DNA of 64,000 nt, taken from contig CM018690.1 of assembly GCA_009363875.1 (NCBI GenBank), positions 12,369,971 through 12,433,970 on the forward strand. The letters run 5' to 3'. How positions within the stretch are numbered: the first letter of the stretch is position 1; every line of letters begins with the position of its first letter. Position numbers and translations under genes: made by a program. This DNA is from Mikania micrantha. Taxonomy: Eukaryota > Streptophyta > Magnoliopsida > Asterales > Asteraceae. Below the pieces are notes generated by a model. It was not told where the DNA came from. It worked only from the letters and a program-made list of their open reading frames with translations, and searched no databases. Shown here one piece after another: positions 23,901 to 35,700 of the stretch.

Positions 23901-25329
23901 ACAATTACATGAGACATGATACAAATACATGATACTTGATTCTATTACATGAGATGTCATACAATTACAGGAGACATGATACAAATACATGATACTTGAT
24001 TCAAATACATGAGGCTTGATACTAATACATGAGTTAGGATTGTTTGGAAACTATTACATGCTACTAGGCCATCATACATGTATCTAACCATAGTCTACGT
24101 AATTGCTGAACGACTGGTATTCCAGAGCTTGTACCTATGGGGTGAGATACATGTAATAACATAAACATAATGATACTCAGCTATTACCGGGTTATAAGTG
24201 ACATGTAATTGCTGAACGTCTGGTATTCCAGAGCTTTTGTCAGCTTATATGAGGTATGTAAAGGCTAAACATGAAAGTATCGATTCTAAGCTATTACATG
24301 GTTATAAGAGACACGTAATTGCTGAACGTCTGGTATTCCAGAGCTTGTGTCGGCTTATATGAGGTATGTAAAGGCTAAACATAAACGTAACGTTACGGAG
24401 CTATTACCTGGTTATAAGTGACATGTAATTGCTGAACGTCTGGTATTCCAGAGCTTTTGTCAGCTTATAAGAGGTATGTAAAGGCTAAACATGAACTTGT
24501 TGAATGCTAAGCTATTATCTATATAAGAGACATGTAATTGCTAAACTTCTGGTATTCCAGAGCTTTTGTCTGCTTATAGGAGATATGTAATTGCTAAACT
24601 ATGTGTATGTGAATCTACGATGCTTGACAAATGTGATGAGAAACTAACACTTATGAATACAATAGACATGAAAACGTTGAAACAGATAGCAAAAGCTTTG
24701 ATGAGGATTAAGTTGTTTGGTAGGTAAAATGCTTAATTATTATTAACAACAATGTCATATCCGGGTTAGTATGTGGTGGGATGTTGGCTAGGGCTTGTTC
24801 CCTTACATATGCCCTATATATAAGCATACCGACTTGGATATTACAGGTGGAGTTAATGAGGTTAAGGTTTTACCGAAGGAGGTTTGTGAAACTATTTTTA
24901 AACTTATATACTATATGAACTCACCAACCGTTGTGTTGACTTGATCTTTTTACATGCTTTCTCAGGTGAAGAACAGGTTTAAGCTTAATCTTTTGGATAT
25001 GCATACTAGGCTGCCCGGATAGAGGACCTAGTAAACTTTTGGAGAAGCACATCTTTTGTTGATGATATACTATACTTTTGATATCTTGTATAGTTACAAG
25101 ATATAAACAATTATTCTTTTGATAGGTTTACTTAGTTAAATTGCAGAACATTGATATTGTAATTTAACTTTGTAATCCTATATATCATTTGATTGTGCTT
25201 TAGATATTCTTAAACGTTGATGCTATGTAAACAATCTGATCATCACGATTATCATCCACGATATCACGCCCCGGGAACCTTCCGCCCGGCGGGGATTCCG
25301 ATCCAACCCCGCCGGCTCGGGGTGTGACA
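20990..25329 (+). repeat. Element B 3' LTR
   Basis: This LTR is 4340 bp, the same length as the 5' LTR, and I find about four substitutions (for example CATCAATGCC against CATCAGTGCC at the start). All internal arrays and clusters are repeated: TATA 21783-21790, CGAACC block about 22237-22714, GGCCCA block about 22830-23184, short-unit array about 23780-24034, dyads from 24114. It ends GGTGTGACA and passes straight into A's gag at 25330. Confidence 0.95.
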
Positions 25330-26634
25330 AGCAGCTCCTATCTGAAAGGCTCGTCCTCTTGGTGCTTGAGCCCTTTGTTGATTCCTCTTAGGGCAATCCC
25401 TAGAGAAGTGACCAGGTTCACCACAATTGTAGCAGGACCTGCGATCAGTAGCAGCAGCAGTAGTGGCTGCATTATTGTTTCTGTTTGGAGCTCCCGTGCT
25501 CCTGCAGCGGTTTGCCCAATGGCCAAACTTTCCACAGTTTGTGCATTGCATGCACTGAGAGTTTGGCGCATGATGATACTGGCAAGTATTGCACAAAGGT
25601 GCAGTGCCAGTGTAGGGCTTCCTGACTTGTAGTGGTGGTGGCTGATTAAGCATTGGAGCCTGAGTAGTGGCAGCAAAGTTCCTTGCCACTTTTTGTTTCT
25701 TAGCCGGGCGTTTATCTGATTTCTTTGAAGTTCCAGCTTTGGATGTTTCAGCCTCATCCTTCAAAACTCCAGACTTTACCATCACTTTGGTAAGTTTAGC
25801 TGAGAGGGAGATAGCAGCCTCCAAAGTAGCAGGATAAGCAGCCAACACGATACTTTGGATGCAAGAAGGTAATCCCGCCACATAACGGTCAATCAGCTTT
25901 TCCAATGTTGGTACCATTTCTGGCACCAAAGCTACCAACTCATGATAGCGAGTGGTGAAGGTCATATAATCAGCCCCCTTCATCACATGGTTCGAGAGTT
26001 CCGTTTCCAGCAGTTGCAGTTCGTGTTTCGGACAGAATTCGTTTCTCAGAAGAAGCTTAAATTCTGCCCATGGCATCGCCATTGCTTCATCTCTTCCCTT
26101 TGCTCGAATCTGAGCATTCCACCATGTAAGTGCTCGCTTGCTGAATGAACCAGCTGCATAGCGGACTCTATGGTGTTCTGGACAGTTGCTAATGTCCAGA
26201 GTATTCTCCATCTTTTCTAGCCATTGGATCAGTCCAACAGCTCTTTCAACTCCGGTGAAACTTGGAGGTTTGAATCCTACAAAAGACTTATAGGAGTAGT
26301 CCGAAGTATGACTAGTGTTTCCACTAGCCTCTCCTGTAGTATGGCCAGAATTGTTGTCGTGGCCTTGAATTCGGTTTATCATCTCTGGGATGACATCTTT
26401 CAGCTGACTTGTCAGTTGAGTACTCAGCAGGGTTGCCAAAGCGATAGTAGCAGGATCTATCATCTGAACATTGCTTGAGCCTGGTGGTGGAGAGTGTGGA
26501 GGAGGAGGAGGAGGAGGTGGAGGTGGTGGTGAATGTGGAGGAGAGTCAGCTGGTGATGGAGTCGATGAATGCGGAGCTGAACCTTGAGTCAACGGTAATA
26601 GAGGTGGTTGTCTTCGCGGCGGCATTCTGATCAT
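25330..26634 (-). pseudogene. Element A gag (3' truncated by element B)
   Basis: The gag part of A's polyprotein runs from the ATG at 26634. It begins MIRMPPRRQPP and has a proline run (PPPPPPPPPPPHSPPPG). A capsid-like domain follows (YKSFVGFKPPSFTG, WLEKMENTLDI, RYVAGLPSCIQ), then zinc knuckles CTNCGKFGHWANRC and CYNCGEPGHFSRDC. After GRAFQIGAA the frame runs into B's LTR and stops about 22 codons later, at 25264. In intact B about 19 more residues link this point to the protease, and they are missing on both sides of the insertion. The Gag domains themselves are unbroken, so a truncated Gag could still be made. Confidence 0.88.
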
Positions 26635-26786
26635 AACCGAAAAGAAATCGGTTAGTGCAGTGATCAGAAGCAGAAGACATTATGCAAATAGAATCCTATA
26701 TCATAAGAACTCTACATGAGGGTCCCTAGGTTATAGTCTAGGCCAAACCGTTTAAGTAATATGACCTATATTTCTCTATAACCATG

Positions 26787-26798
26787 GCTCTGATACCA
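26787..26798 (-). promoter_or_regulatory. Element A primer binding site (initiator tRNA-Met type)
   Basis: The minus strand reads TGGTATCAGAGC three bases after the end of A's 5' LTR (26802), the same offset as in B. Confidence 0.9.
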
Positions 26799-26801
26799 CT
26801 C

Positions 26802-29800
26802 TGTCACACCCCGGGCCGGCGGGAACCGATCGGGTTTTCCCGTCGGGCGGAAGGTTCCCGGGGCGCGATATCTTGGAGTGATAATCAAATGATCAGATTG
26901 TTTACATAGCACATGAGATATAAATGAGAAATGCTAATCATGACATGGGATAGAATTACAAAGTTAAATTACATTGTACATCATAATTTAACTAAGTAAA
27001 TCTAATCAAAAGAATCAATGAGTTTATATCTTGAACTGTACAAGATATACAAAAGTGATTCACTGTTTTGTCATATCAAAAGTATGCAGTCAAAAGTAAA
27101 CTAGGTCTTCTAAGAGTCCACTAGCTTATCACTTGCACATATGTATCTACACCTGTCCGTCACCTGAGAAAACATGCATTTAAACAAAGTCAACACTAGG
27201 TTGGTGAGTTCATAAGTAAGTAAATTGAAAACCATTGAATTGATCATGCACACATCCACAATGTCATAGTTGTTGCTTGTAATACTTGTTTCATCTATAC
27301 CACCCAATGGCCTCTCCTTAGTTATATGTACAAGTAGTGTATCACCTGATCAAGTATGCTTATATATAGGGAATCCTGAAAGGGTCAAGCCCAGACGCTA
27401 TCCCACCACATACTCAGTCAAGTTCCACACCACTTGCGATACAACTAAAGATATCCATTTCCCCGCTTATTCATCGCACTTGATATGTATTCAGTTATTG
27501 TATTGATGATAGAATAATATATTGTATGGGGTTTAATTATCAAACCGAAGTATTGATAACCCTCGATGTATTAAGGAATTTTAGATTAATATAATCTTGT
27601 CCTTGTATTATTCTATACTTGAGGTGGGTTAACTGATGATACTCTATTAAATATTAAGAGTGTGAGTTAACCCCTTGCAACTTGTTCTTGAACCCTAGTG
27701 CATAGAGCCTAAAAGGAATCCATTGAAATCCTCACGTAATCAGATTTCAATGCATCCGATTTATCTCTACCACTTTGCATGTCTATTGTCCTCAACGAAT
27801 TCTATTACTAGTAGTGTAACATGAGAGCAGATCAACTTCTCAATCTACTAGTCAATAGGGTTTTCGCTGGATTAATTACTTATCACTGTAGATTAATATC
27901 ACCATGTGTCGCTTACCAGAACCTGACTTGAGGTCGCCCTGTCACCGGTCATACGTTACCGGCCAATGAATCAATACGATCAACATACTAGCCCTACAAG
28001 CTAGAGGTTTGTCAAACCTATGGTACCACTATGCTATCGTCGGTTTAGTCACGTCAAACTAACTGGTCAGCGAATTAAAGGGGCTTACATGATCACTTGA
28101 ACAACTTGGCACATGATTGAAGTGATATAATGCAAACAGGTCAATAGTAACTAATTGTAATTGTATTCACTTGTACTCTTGTTCTCATTGTCATATGTTC
28201 TCCGTGATATTAACAAAGTTAAATAAGAACTAGTCTTATTAGGTTATGTTAATTAATTGAGTGAATGATGTTGTTATCATGAAATTATGTTATCATGATT
28301 ATCATTCCATGCTACTTGTTCTTCTTGTAATATGTGTTGAGTTATAAAGTTAAGTTTTATAAGATCTAGTCTTATTACACTTATTTAACTCTTGTATTGA
28401 ATGATGTAGTAAAGATATATTATCTTTATATCATTCTTGTGTTTTGCTCTTGTAATCATGTCATCATGTTTCCTTGTAATTGTTACAATGTCATTTCTTG
28501 TAAGAATAACTAAGTGTTGTAAGAGTTAACTTACTACTAAGTTATTCTATTGTATCGATGAGTTATGATATTAAAATATCATCATCATCTTATCTTTCCT
28601 GTATTCTTGAATTCAAACAAGCATGCATACAATGATTTATGATAATAAGCAATTTAATATCAAATAATCAAAGTATTAACAATATGTAAGCAAAACTTTT
28701 AAATAAATAAAAGTAAAGCATGTTTCTCAGCCCCGAGAGTTAAAAATCAGTAAAGATTAAAGAAAAGGGGCATATGAACTCACCTTGTGTCCGTAGTAGT
28801 TGACTATGTAAAATACGAATGCACGCTCTCTTTGTTTGCACTTGTTATGATGTTCACGCTCCTGTATTGATTTCATAATGTTTGTAATTGTAAGTATGAG
28901 TTGTATCCGTTTGTGTGTGTAGGTGTTAGCCTCATAATTGGCTAACACTCGTGGGTCTCGGTCGTCATTCGGCCCCTGTTTGTTCGTTATGGATGTTATG
29001 TTCAACTTGATTCAACATCATGACGTTAAGGTTTCCAAGTGTCTAACTTAGGTCCTTGGTTAACATTGATAATCCTTATTGAAATCTCTCGTTTAGTGAA
29101 GTATTGATGTTCAAATCTTAAATGTGAAAGCTTTAAATAAAATTAATTCCTTGTTTTAAGGAATTAAGTTAATCACTTGTTTAGGAAGACCTAAGAATCT
29201 CCCATGCACACCCATGCATGCTTAAGGTTTACGTAGCCCATCATTGTTCATCATGCTATCCCCTCGTGATCTTGGTTCGTTAATTTTCAACTTAAGGGTT
29301 CTTGGGCCGAAAGAGCTTGGACGTATGAGGGTCACGGTCGAATGATGGGCCGCCGAAAGAGGTGTTGGTCGAATGACTAGGTCGAATGGGCCATGTTCGG
29401 GCGAAGGAGAGCTACTGATCGAATGAGTATCCGTCGAATGAGCTTGGCCGAAAGAGGCCTAGTTCGATGGTTGCCCATTCGCCGAATGATGGTTTGCTTC
29501 GCTCTTAGCCATTCGCCGAAGGAGGATGTGCCGAAGGAGTCGACCTATTCGCCGAAGGAGGATATTCTAAGGGTCATTCGGCGATCTGAGGGTGGCGCCA
29601 TTCGGCCGCTCGAATAACCAGATGCAGCCATGGTTTTCCAAGGAAATCGACCAGGGATCGAACTACAACTTGTTCCTAACACTTTCTAAAGGTGTGGTGA
29701 GTGATTTGCCCAAGTTCTTAAGGCTCGAAACCGGGTTTTTGGGTGGGATTCGAACTAGGGTTAGAAAACCCTAAAATTGCTACTCACATCGTGATTTTAC

Positions 29801-30806
29801 CTCGAATCAGACGGTTGGAAGCTCGATTTTCTTGTGCTTTCGTGATCTAGGAGTTGTGATGGTTGTTTTGACACCAAAATGGCTTGAAGTGGTTGAGAAA
29901 TGAGTGAGTTTGAGGTTTGAATCTTAGAGAGAGAAAATAGAGAGAGAAAGTGACGGTGGAGATGGTTTAGAGAGAGAGTGTGAGGAGAGTAAATGAGGAA
30001 GATGACCTCATTTGTTGTTTATATACCCCGAGGGTATTCGGGTTCGTTTTCGTGGCTCGGTTCGTAATTTCGTACGTTTCCGGAACGTAACGCGCGTATT
30101 TATGGACTAATAATTAAACAGTTTTAATTATTCAATTTTGATGAGTTTCAAAATTGTAAAACATTATATATTTTGTTTTATTAATTTAAAGTCGTTCGTG
30201 TCGAGTTTTCGTTTCGTTTCGTCAGAACGCGTCACCTTCGCGCGTATTCGTTCGAATCGTCACCCGAACAAACACGACGATGGTTTTGCTTTCTGACTTT
30301 TGTTTTCTACTTTTCAGTCATTATTTCAGAACTTTAAACTCACAGATATGTTTGTGTGAATCGTCACTCACGCAAACACACTGTCAGTTCGTTATTCTGA
30401 AATAACACTGCATTTGTGTTTGAATTGTGTTTCCTCACTGTCGGACTCAACTAAACATTCTGTTTTCACATTGTTCTTGTACTGATTCGTCGGCCATCTG
30501 ATTCCTGTCATCTGTGGACATCAGATCGCAACCGATTTGCTTTCGTTGTTTACTTGAACACTGTTGTTTCCTGTGATTCGTTGTGTTAACTGTACTTAAG
30601 TTTTCACTTAAATACACACAACTATTGTTTCAAATGTATGTTGTACTTACTGTATTTAAGTTTACACAAAAATACGTACAACTATGTATTGTATTTTGAA
30701 ATCTGATAATACAATTACTGATCATGAACATGTATTTACACATAGTATAAGGCGAAAGTACACATACCGTAAGGACTTGCCGGACGATCTGGTACTTGCT
30801 GTTACA
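26802..30806 (-). repeat. Element A 5' LTR
   Basis: This 4005-bp LTR is nearly identical to 4281-8299. The differences seen are about eight substitutions (for example AAAGCATGTT against AAAGTATGTT) and a 14-bp deletion between two copies of GTCGAATGAG that the partner keeps at 6912-6921 and 6926-6935. The minus-strand TATATAAA at about 30018-30025 is the likely promoter. It is followed by CAGTC (30807-30811), A's target duplication. Confidence 0.92.
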
Positions 30807-31170
30807 CAGTCATATATCTAAAATAATTGCAATGTAATTCTCACCCCATAAGTTTAGCAAAACAATTTAAGAGCAAAAGTGGGGCCGTAAACTCACCTGA
30901 GTTTAGTAGAGTGATGTGCGTTCGTACAAGAACGGAGTAGCTCGCCGACTAGTAGTTACCTATATCACATAGGTACTATGAGTTCGTGTTTTCATACATG
31001 TGGGTCTCGCAGGGCCGTGTTAGCGTTTAACAACTCCCAGTTGTTGTGTGGGTCGTGTTGACCGTGTTTGACCTAACGACCCGTTGGTGACGGTTTTGGA
31101 TCAAGTTCTCGTGTAACGTGTGTTTTAATGTCGTGTGGTGTATGCGGATACCAAAGTCACTTTCGTGAGG

Positions 31171-31813
31171 AAACTTACTATTTATAGTAAGTTCCTATTT
31201 TAGGAAAGTTTCCACATTTGGCAAGTCATCCGATTATTCTAACATGCATATTCATCCTAAGTGAGCATGTTATCACAAAGCATTTAGTTACACATAGTCG
31301 GTTTAGCATGTTTCGCACGTAAAAGTTTCTATAATTAGAAAGTCACTAAAATAAGCATATTTCATCAAGTTTAACAACCAACATCAACTAAATATCATTA
31401 TCCTAGTTCTAAGTAGTCATTTACTCATAACCGTTACGACTAGTATGTGACAAATCATCGTTTTTGCAAAATAAAGTTACTATATTTAGTAACTTATGAA
31501 ATATACACAAAATTCCTTCTTTCTACAACATCAATCTTTCAATATCAACATCTTGACATCAAACAAACATGCTAGACATTTAACATCATCAAACTCATCA
31601 TCCATTAGCTAATTCATGATAAAAAGTTACTATTTATAGTAATATTCATAAAAACCATACGTTTGATGCCTCTAACCATCCCAATACGTCAATAACCATC
31701 ATTTTAACTTCCAAACATCATTTTCAAAATAACTTATAGATCTAAACATACAAATGTGGCCATTTCATCAAAAATACATACCTTGTAACATTAAAGTTAC
31801 TATGTTTAGAATT
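31171..31813 (-). repeat. Array with palindromic core, period about 150 bp (C1)
   Basis: Inverted-repeat cores of the form AGTTACTATTTATAGTAACT recur with centres near 31183, 31333, 31485, 31634 and 31804. The sequence between cores is only weakly similar, so the core is the best kept part of an old tandem repeat. The C2 LTR has the same arrangement. Confidence 0.75.
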
Positions 31814-32459
31814 AATCCCCAAATGAACAATTATTGACATAATCAATCATTCTATACCTTGTAACTTATCACCAATAGCACTTATAACAACATTTTACAA
31901 TCAAAAGTTATGTAGATATTCTTAGATCATACATGCATGCTATTGAAAGTACCCATTTCACAATAAAATCAACAAATAATCATTAAAATCAATCAAGATC
32001 ATCATGGATCATCACAATATCGTCAAATCAATAGGTATATCATCATATCACAGATCTAATTCATCAAAATTTCGTGTAGGTGTGAGTTATGTGCATGCAT
32101 GTGGCCTTAGAGGCTTGCATGTGTGATTTCAAGTGTCAAAAACCCAAAATGGTGCTAGAAGACTACCTTAGAGAGTTCAAGAGGGCTGAGATAGGACTGG
32201 AACAGGTGTGTGGCTCCAAGAAGTCCAGGAACGACCTCCACAGCAGTTCCAACTCGTGCAAAGTGATGGTGGGTGTCTTCTAGCTCACTCCAAGCTTCCA
32301 AAGGTCTTCAATGGTGTCTCCAATGTCTCCAAATGGCTTCCAGAGGGGTTATGATGGTGTAGCAGGGTGCAAATGGTCGAGAAGAGAGTTTTCAGTCAAG
32401 AGGTAGAGTGTAGAGACACCAGAAATGATTTCATCTTGGATAAATAAAGATTCTGCGTA

Positions 32460-32675
32460 TAGGGCTGCGTCGCGTACCGCGACATCTGGCAAAAAGCACC
32501 GTCGCGTAGCGTGACGATTAAAATAATCATTCGGTTCCCGAAACACGCCGCGTACCGCGATGGTGGAAGATGATCGGTCGTCGCGTACCGCGATGGATTT
32601 CGGAGAATTCAAATTCTCCCGCCTAGGCTTCGCGTACCGCGAAAGCCCAATTGGGTGCCCATCGCGTACCGCAAT
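32460..32675. repeat. CG-rich palindrome cluster (C1)
   Basis: Six copies or variants of CGCGTACCGCGA lie within about 210 bp, set in otherwise AT-rich LTR. In C1's transcriptional sense they lie shortly before the presumed start region. Related words (CGGTACGCG) cluster at 47095-47300 in C2. Confidence 0.7.
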
Positions 32676-32996
32676 GGGTCTCGGCTGAGCCCAATAAGCC
32701 CAATTTCATAGCTTGAACCGATTTTTTGCGAATTTCACAATTACGATTATCGTTTCTCGACTCCTAAGTATTGTTCTAACTAATTTAGGTTCCCCGGAAC
32801 CTTTGTGCAGTGAAAGTATTCTATGGTTTGATCCGTTCACCAACGTTCGTCATTCAAGACACGTGCGAGTGTTGTGTGATAATTCTTTGAATTATCGGTG
32901 TGTTTGGACTGTCGTGCCACGTATGAAATAGTAATACACATTATTATTAAGAATAAAATGAATGCTGACCTGGAAATTGCGAGGTGTCACACTTAA

Positions 32997-33658
32997 ACCA
33001 TATTTACATTATTACAACGACGGAAATTAAAGTAACAACATAAAATAATGTACATATACTAAATGAACATTAACACATAACACACATCTCTAATAGTTCT
33101 ATAATATAGCCAGTTTATGCCAGGGTAGTCCTCAGCATATGCCACGAGCCATCCTGCTATCATTTCTCAAACTACTCAACCTGCTATGCATGTAAAACAA
33201 GTCAGCTTTATGCTGGTGAGTTCTAAGTTAATTTTTTTTAGAAAATCCTTTATTCATTCATATCATCACATAACGTAATTCAAATACATAACATACATGT
33301 CATCATAACATAAATACATAACATGCATATCATCATAACATCAATCTTACTGTGAAGAAAATTTCACCCTCAACTGTTGACCCGAAGTCAACAGGCTTGT
33401 GCAGCACAAGACACCTCATCTGACGAACCGAAGTCGACAGGCTTGTATAAATACAAGACATCTTAACTGCCAACTCGAAGTTGACAAGCTCATGCATGCA
33501 TAAAACTTCGTCAACTGGCGACAAACAGTCGACATGCTTGTGTAACCACAAGACTCTTTAAATGCCAACCCGAAGTTGACAGCTCTTATCGGTACAAGAC
33601 ATCCTCAATAGCAATCATTCACATAACATAAATTTACATATATCATTCATATCCATAA
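32997..33658 (-). repeat. Element D 3' LTR, segment 2
   Basis: This continues D's 3' LTR after C1 and is homologous to 43713-44374. It contains five units of about 47 bp (33356-33605) with CCGAAGTCRACAGGCTTGT and inverted arms such as CTTGTGCAGCACAAG. It is cut at CATAA (33654-33658) by E. Confidence 0.85.
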
Positions 33659-34210
33659 TGTAACACCCCGACCGATGGTGGAAACGTTGGGATGCCACGA
33701 GGGATGTGTAGATTGTTCATAAGCTCGTGGGCATCTAATTAAATCATCACATAACAATTAATCAACCAAATTAATTACATCAAAAATCATGTTCATCATG
33801 AATCAGTTACATCTAATACACCAAGATTTAGCTAAACTAACTAAACTCTAGTCTCCAGAATTTCAGTTATTTTAGCTAAGTCCAAGAACCTAAGTGATGA
33901 TATCCCAAAAGATGTAGAGATATCTTGCTCTACTTACTTCTCCTCATTTTCTGAAACATGTAGAAAATCAAGTGTCAACTACGAAGTAGTTGGTGAGTAA
34001 TCATAAGTTTTATATTTCAAAATGTTTACAAGATGTTTAAGAAAGTTTATGGTTTTTTCTGAGAAAATCCACATGGCACCTGCGCGATAATCCAACACAT
34101 AACCCAACACATAATCACAAACATACTATCACATAATTCAATTAATCATAGAAAATCAATCACATATGCATTCAACCAATCTCAATCAGCAATATTCTCA
34201 ATTAGTATAA

Positions 34211-34495
34211 GTGACAATACATGCAATCATTGCGATTAACCGAAGTCAAAGACAATGACCCATGGAGTTGTGGCAAACCACGTGACAATACATGCAATCA
34301 TTGCGGATGACCAAAGTCAACAGCAACGAACCATGGAGCTGTGATAATCCAAGTGAGAATACATGCAATCATTGCTGATGACCGAAGTCAACAACAACGA
34401 CCCATGGAGTTGTGGTAACCCACGTGACAATACATGAAATCATTGCGAATGACCGAAGTCAACACAACGACTCATGGGATCGAGATAATCCAACA
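34211..34495. repeat. 71-bp tandem repeat, four units (element E)
   Basis: Units begin GTGACAATACATGCAATCA at 34211, 34282, 34353 and 34424, giving a constant 71-bp period. They contain CCATGGAGTTGTG and a CCGAAGTCAA word also found in D's LTR array. Confidence 0.88.
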
Positions 34496-35239
34496 ATATG
34501 AATATTATAATGATAAACCAGGTGTAACCCATGTGTTATCAAAACAATATGTAAAACTGGTATACATGTTCCACCTCCGAGTTTAAAAACAAAATGGTTT
34601 AAAAAGGAGGTTATGAGAACTCACCTGAGTCCTTAGAATCAGTGTTTTCGTAGAATGCGCGCTCGCGTATATGAAATTAGAAACACTTCAACGACCTGTA
34701 TTTATCGCGTGTTTTATAATCATAAGTATCTATGTTTGATAATAATTAAGCTCTTTATATTCATTTATCCTTTAATTATAAGGTGTGCGAGCTTCTTAGG
34801 TTTATTACCTAAGTTAGAGTGATAATTAATTAAGGTTTCCTATTTTCGTTATAACCGATAGGTGTATCATAAATCAATTTACTCAATCCATTTATAAAGG
34901 TCTTAATATGGGTATAAAATTCACACCTGTTGTAAAGGTGATAGACTTTATACCCTATAATAACCCTTAATGTGCATGCATGCATGACCATGTGAGCCAA
35001 CCAATACTCTTGTAGTTTGTTAAAATATAATTGTGTTTGAAAACCATACTTAGGTTATCTTTACAAAAATTACTCAATGTTTATCAACCCATAATATAAG
35101 CATCATATTTTTAGAGAGAGAAAAGGTGATGGTTAGTATAATCCTTCATGCATGCATGATTTTACATGATTTCACATAGTCTTTGACTCCCCATTAACCC
35201 TAGTCCATCACTTAGATGTTATTATCCAAGGGGGCAGCG

Positions 35240-35700
35240 AACCTCCTGGCAGAAGGGATAGGTTCGGCTCCAATATACTAAGGTTTGGCCTCATAAGGTT
35301 CGTGAGTTCCATATGGTTGCCGGCCTAGGTTCGGCTAAATCAATCTTAGCATGTTAGAGTCTAGGTTCGGCCAAGTAAAGAGTTCAGACCAAGGGTTCGC
35401 TGGTCATAGGTTCGTTCCCAGCTTGGCCATAATAGGGTTCGATGAGTAGAGGTTCGGCTAGTTGTAGATTCGCCCACCTGTTCATGGGTTCGGCTAGGTC
35501 ATGAGGTTCGCAGGCCACGAACCTGTGACCCAGAAGGTTCGTGAAAACTATGCAGGTTCGTAGCTTCCAACTTAGAGTCGGTCCTCGAAGGTTCGTGCGG
35601 CCTAACAGGTTCATCTGGCTCAGGGTAGGCTTGGCAATTGCTAGGTTCGGCCACAGCACAGGTTTGCCAACCTGTAGGAGGGTTTGGCCAGATGCTATGC
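35240..35700 (-). repeat. CGAACC cluster (element E)
   Basis: About 14 GGTTCG words lie on the plus strand. E is on the minus strand, so these read CGAACC in the transcribed sense, as in B. Confidence 0.75.

Larger units (their letters stand above)
11610..25329 (+). mobile_element. Element B: very young Ty3/gypsy retrotransposon with extra truncated internal unit
   Basis: The layout is partial internal 3' end (11610-11805), LTR (11806-16145), internal region (16146-20989), LTR (20990-25329). It sits in opposite orientation inside A's gag-protease junction. The LTRs are both 4340 bp and differ at about four positions that I can see. The 196-bp left fragment is identical to 20794-20989. A normal insertion would have a TSD outside each LTR. 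Here only the right edge is clean (A resumes at 25330 with AGCAG), and the left edge joins A's protease codons directly to B's pol end. The simplest history is a tandem LTR-int-LTR-int-LTR array that lost its left LTR, most of one internal region and about 57 bp of A. Confidence 0.88.
4281..30806 (-). mobile_element. Element A: young full-length Ty3/gypsy retrotransposon, interrupted by element B
   Basis: A is flanked by CAGTC (4276-4280 and 30807-30811) and inserted in solo LTR C1. Minus-strand order: 5' LTR 30806-26802, primer site 26798-26787, gag 26634-25330, B insertion, protease-RT-RNase H 11609-9740, integrase 9738-8342, polypurine tract 8309-8300, 3' LTR 8299-4281. The LTRs (4019 and 4005 bp) differ by about eight substitutions seen by eye plus one 14-bp indel, so insertion was recent. 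The proteins are close relatives of B's. A is not autonomous now: B splits gag from pol, about 57 bp are missing at that junction, and a deletion of about 29 bp shifts the frame before integrase. Confidence 0.9.
3565..32991 (-). mobile_element. Element C1: solo LTR of a gypsy-type family, interrupted by element A
   Basis: C1 begins TGTCACACCCCC at 3565 and ends GGTGTCACA at 32991. It is flanked by CTTAA on both sides (3560-3564 and 32992-32996). Removing A (with one CAGTC copy) leaves about 2.9 kb with no internal coding region, so this is a solo LTR from LTR-LTR recombination. It lies antisense. Read on the minus strand, it is homologous to the plus-strand LTR starting at 46741 (for example the shared word TTTCCAGGTCAGCAT). 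The segments are 3565-4280 and 30812-32991. The reading across A is continuous with the homologue (TATATGACTG joined to GTATGTTGT). Confidence 0.85.
30812..32991 (-). repeat. Solo LTR C1, main segment
   Basis: This is the larger part of C1, continuing from 4280 across A. It contains palindrome-cored repeats near 31183, 31333, 31485, 31634 and 31804 (period about 150 bp). It also contains a cluster of TCGCGTACCGCGA-like words at 32460-32675. The short open frames here (such as 32713-32931) are not conserved with the homologous LTR at 46741, so I do not call them genes. Confidence 0.82.

Noticed and set aside
25338..25757. 139-codon minus-strand frame overlapping element A gag
   Set aside because: It is an alternative frame of the Gag zinc-knuckle region. 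The real frame is 25330-26634.
4281..30806. Reading the two 4-kb copies of element A's LTR as a segmental duplication
   Set aside because: TG..CA ends, primer site, polypurine tract and CAGTC duplication show they are the two LTRs of one element.
33356..33605. CRISPR-like regular repeats (also 34211-34495, 44085-44318)
   Set aside because: Repeats and spacers are both similar between units, they lie inside LTRs, and the genome is a plant's.
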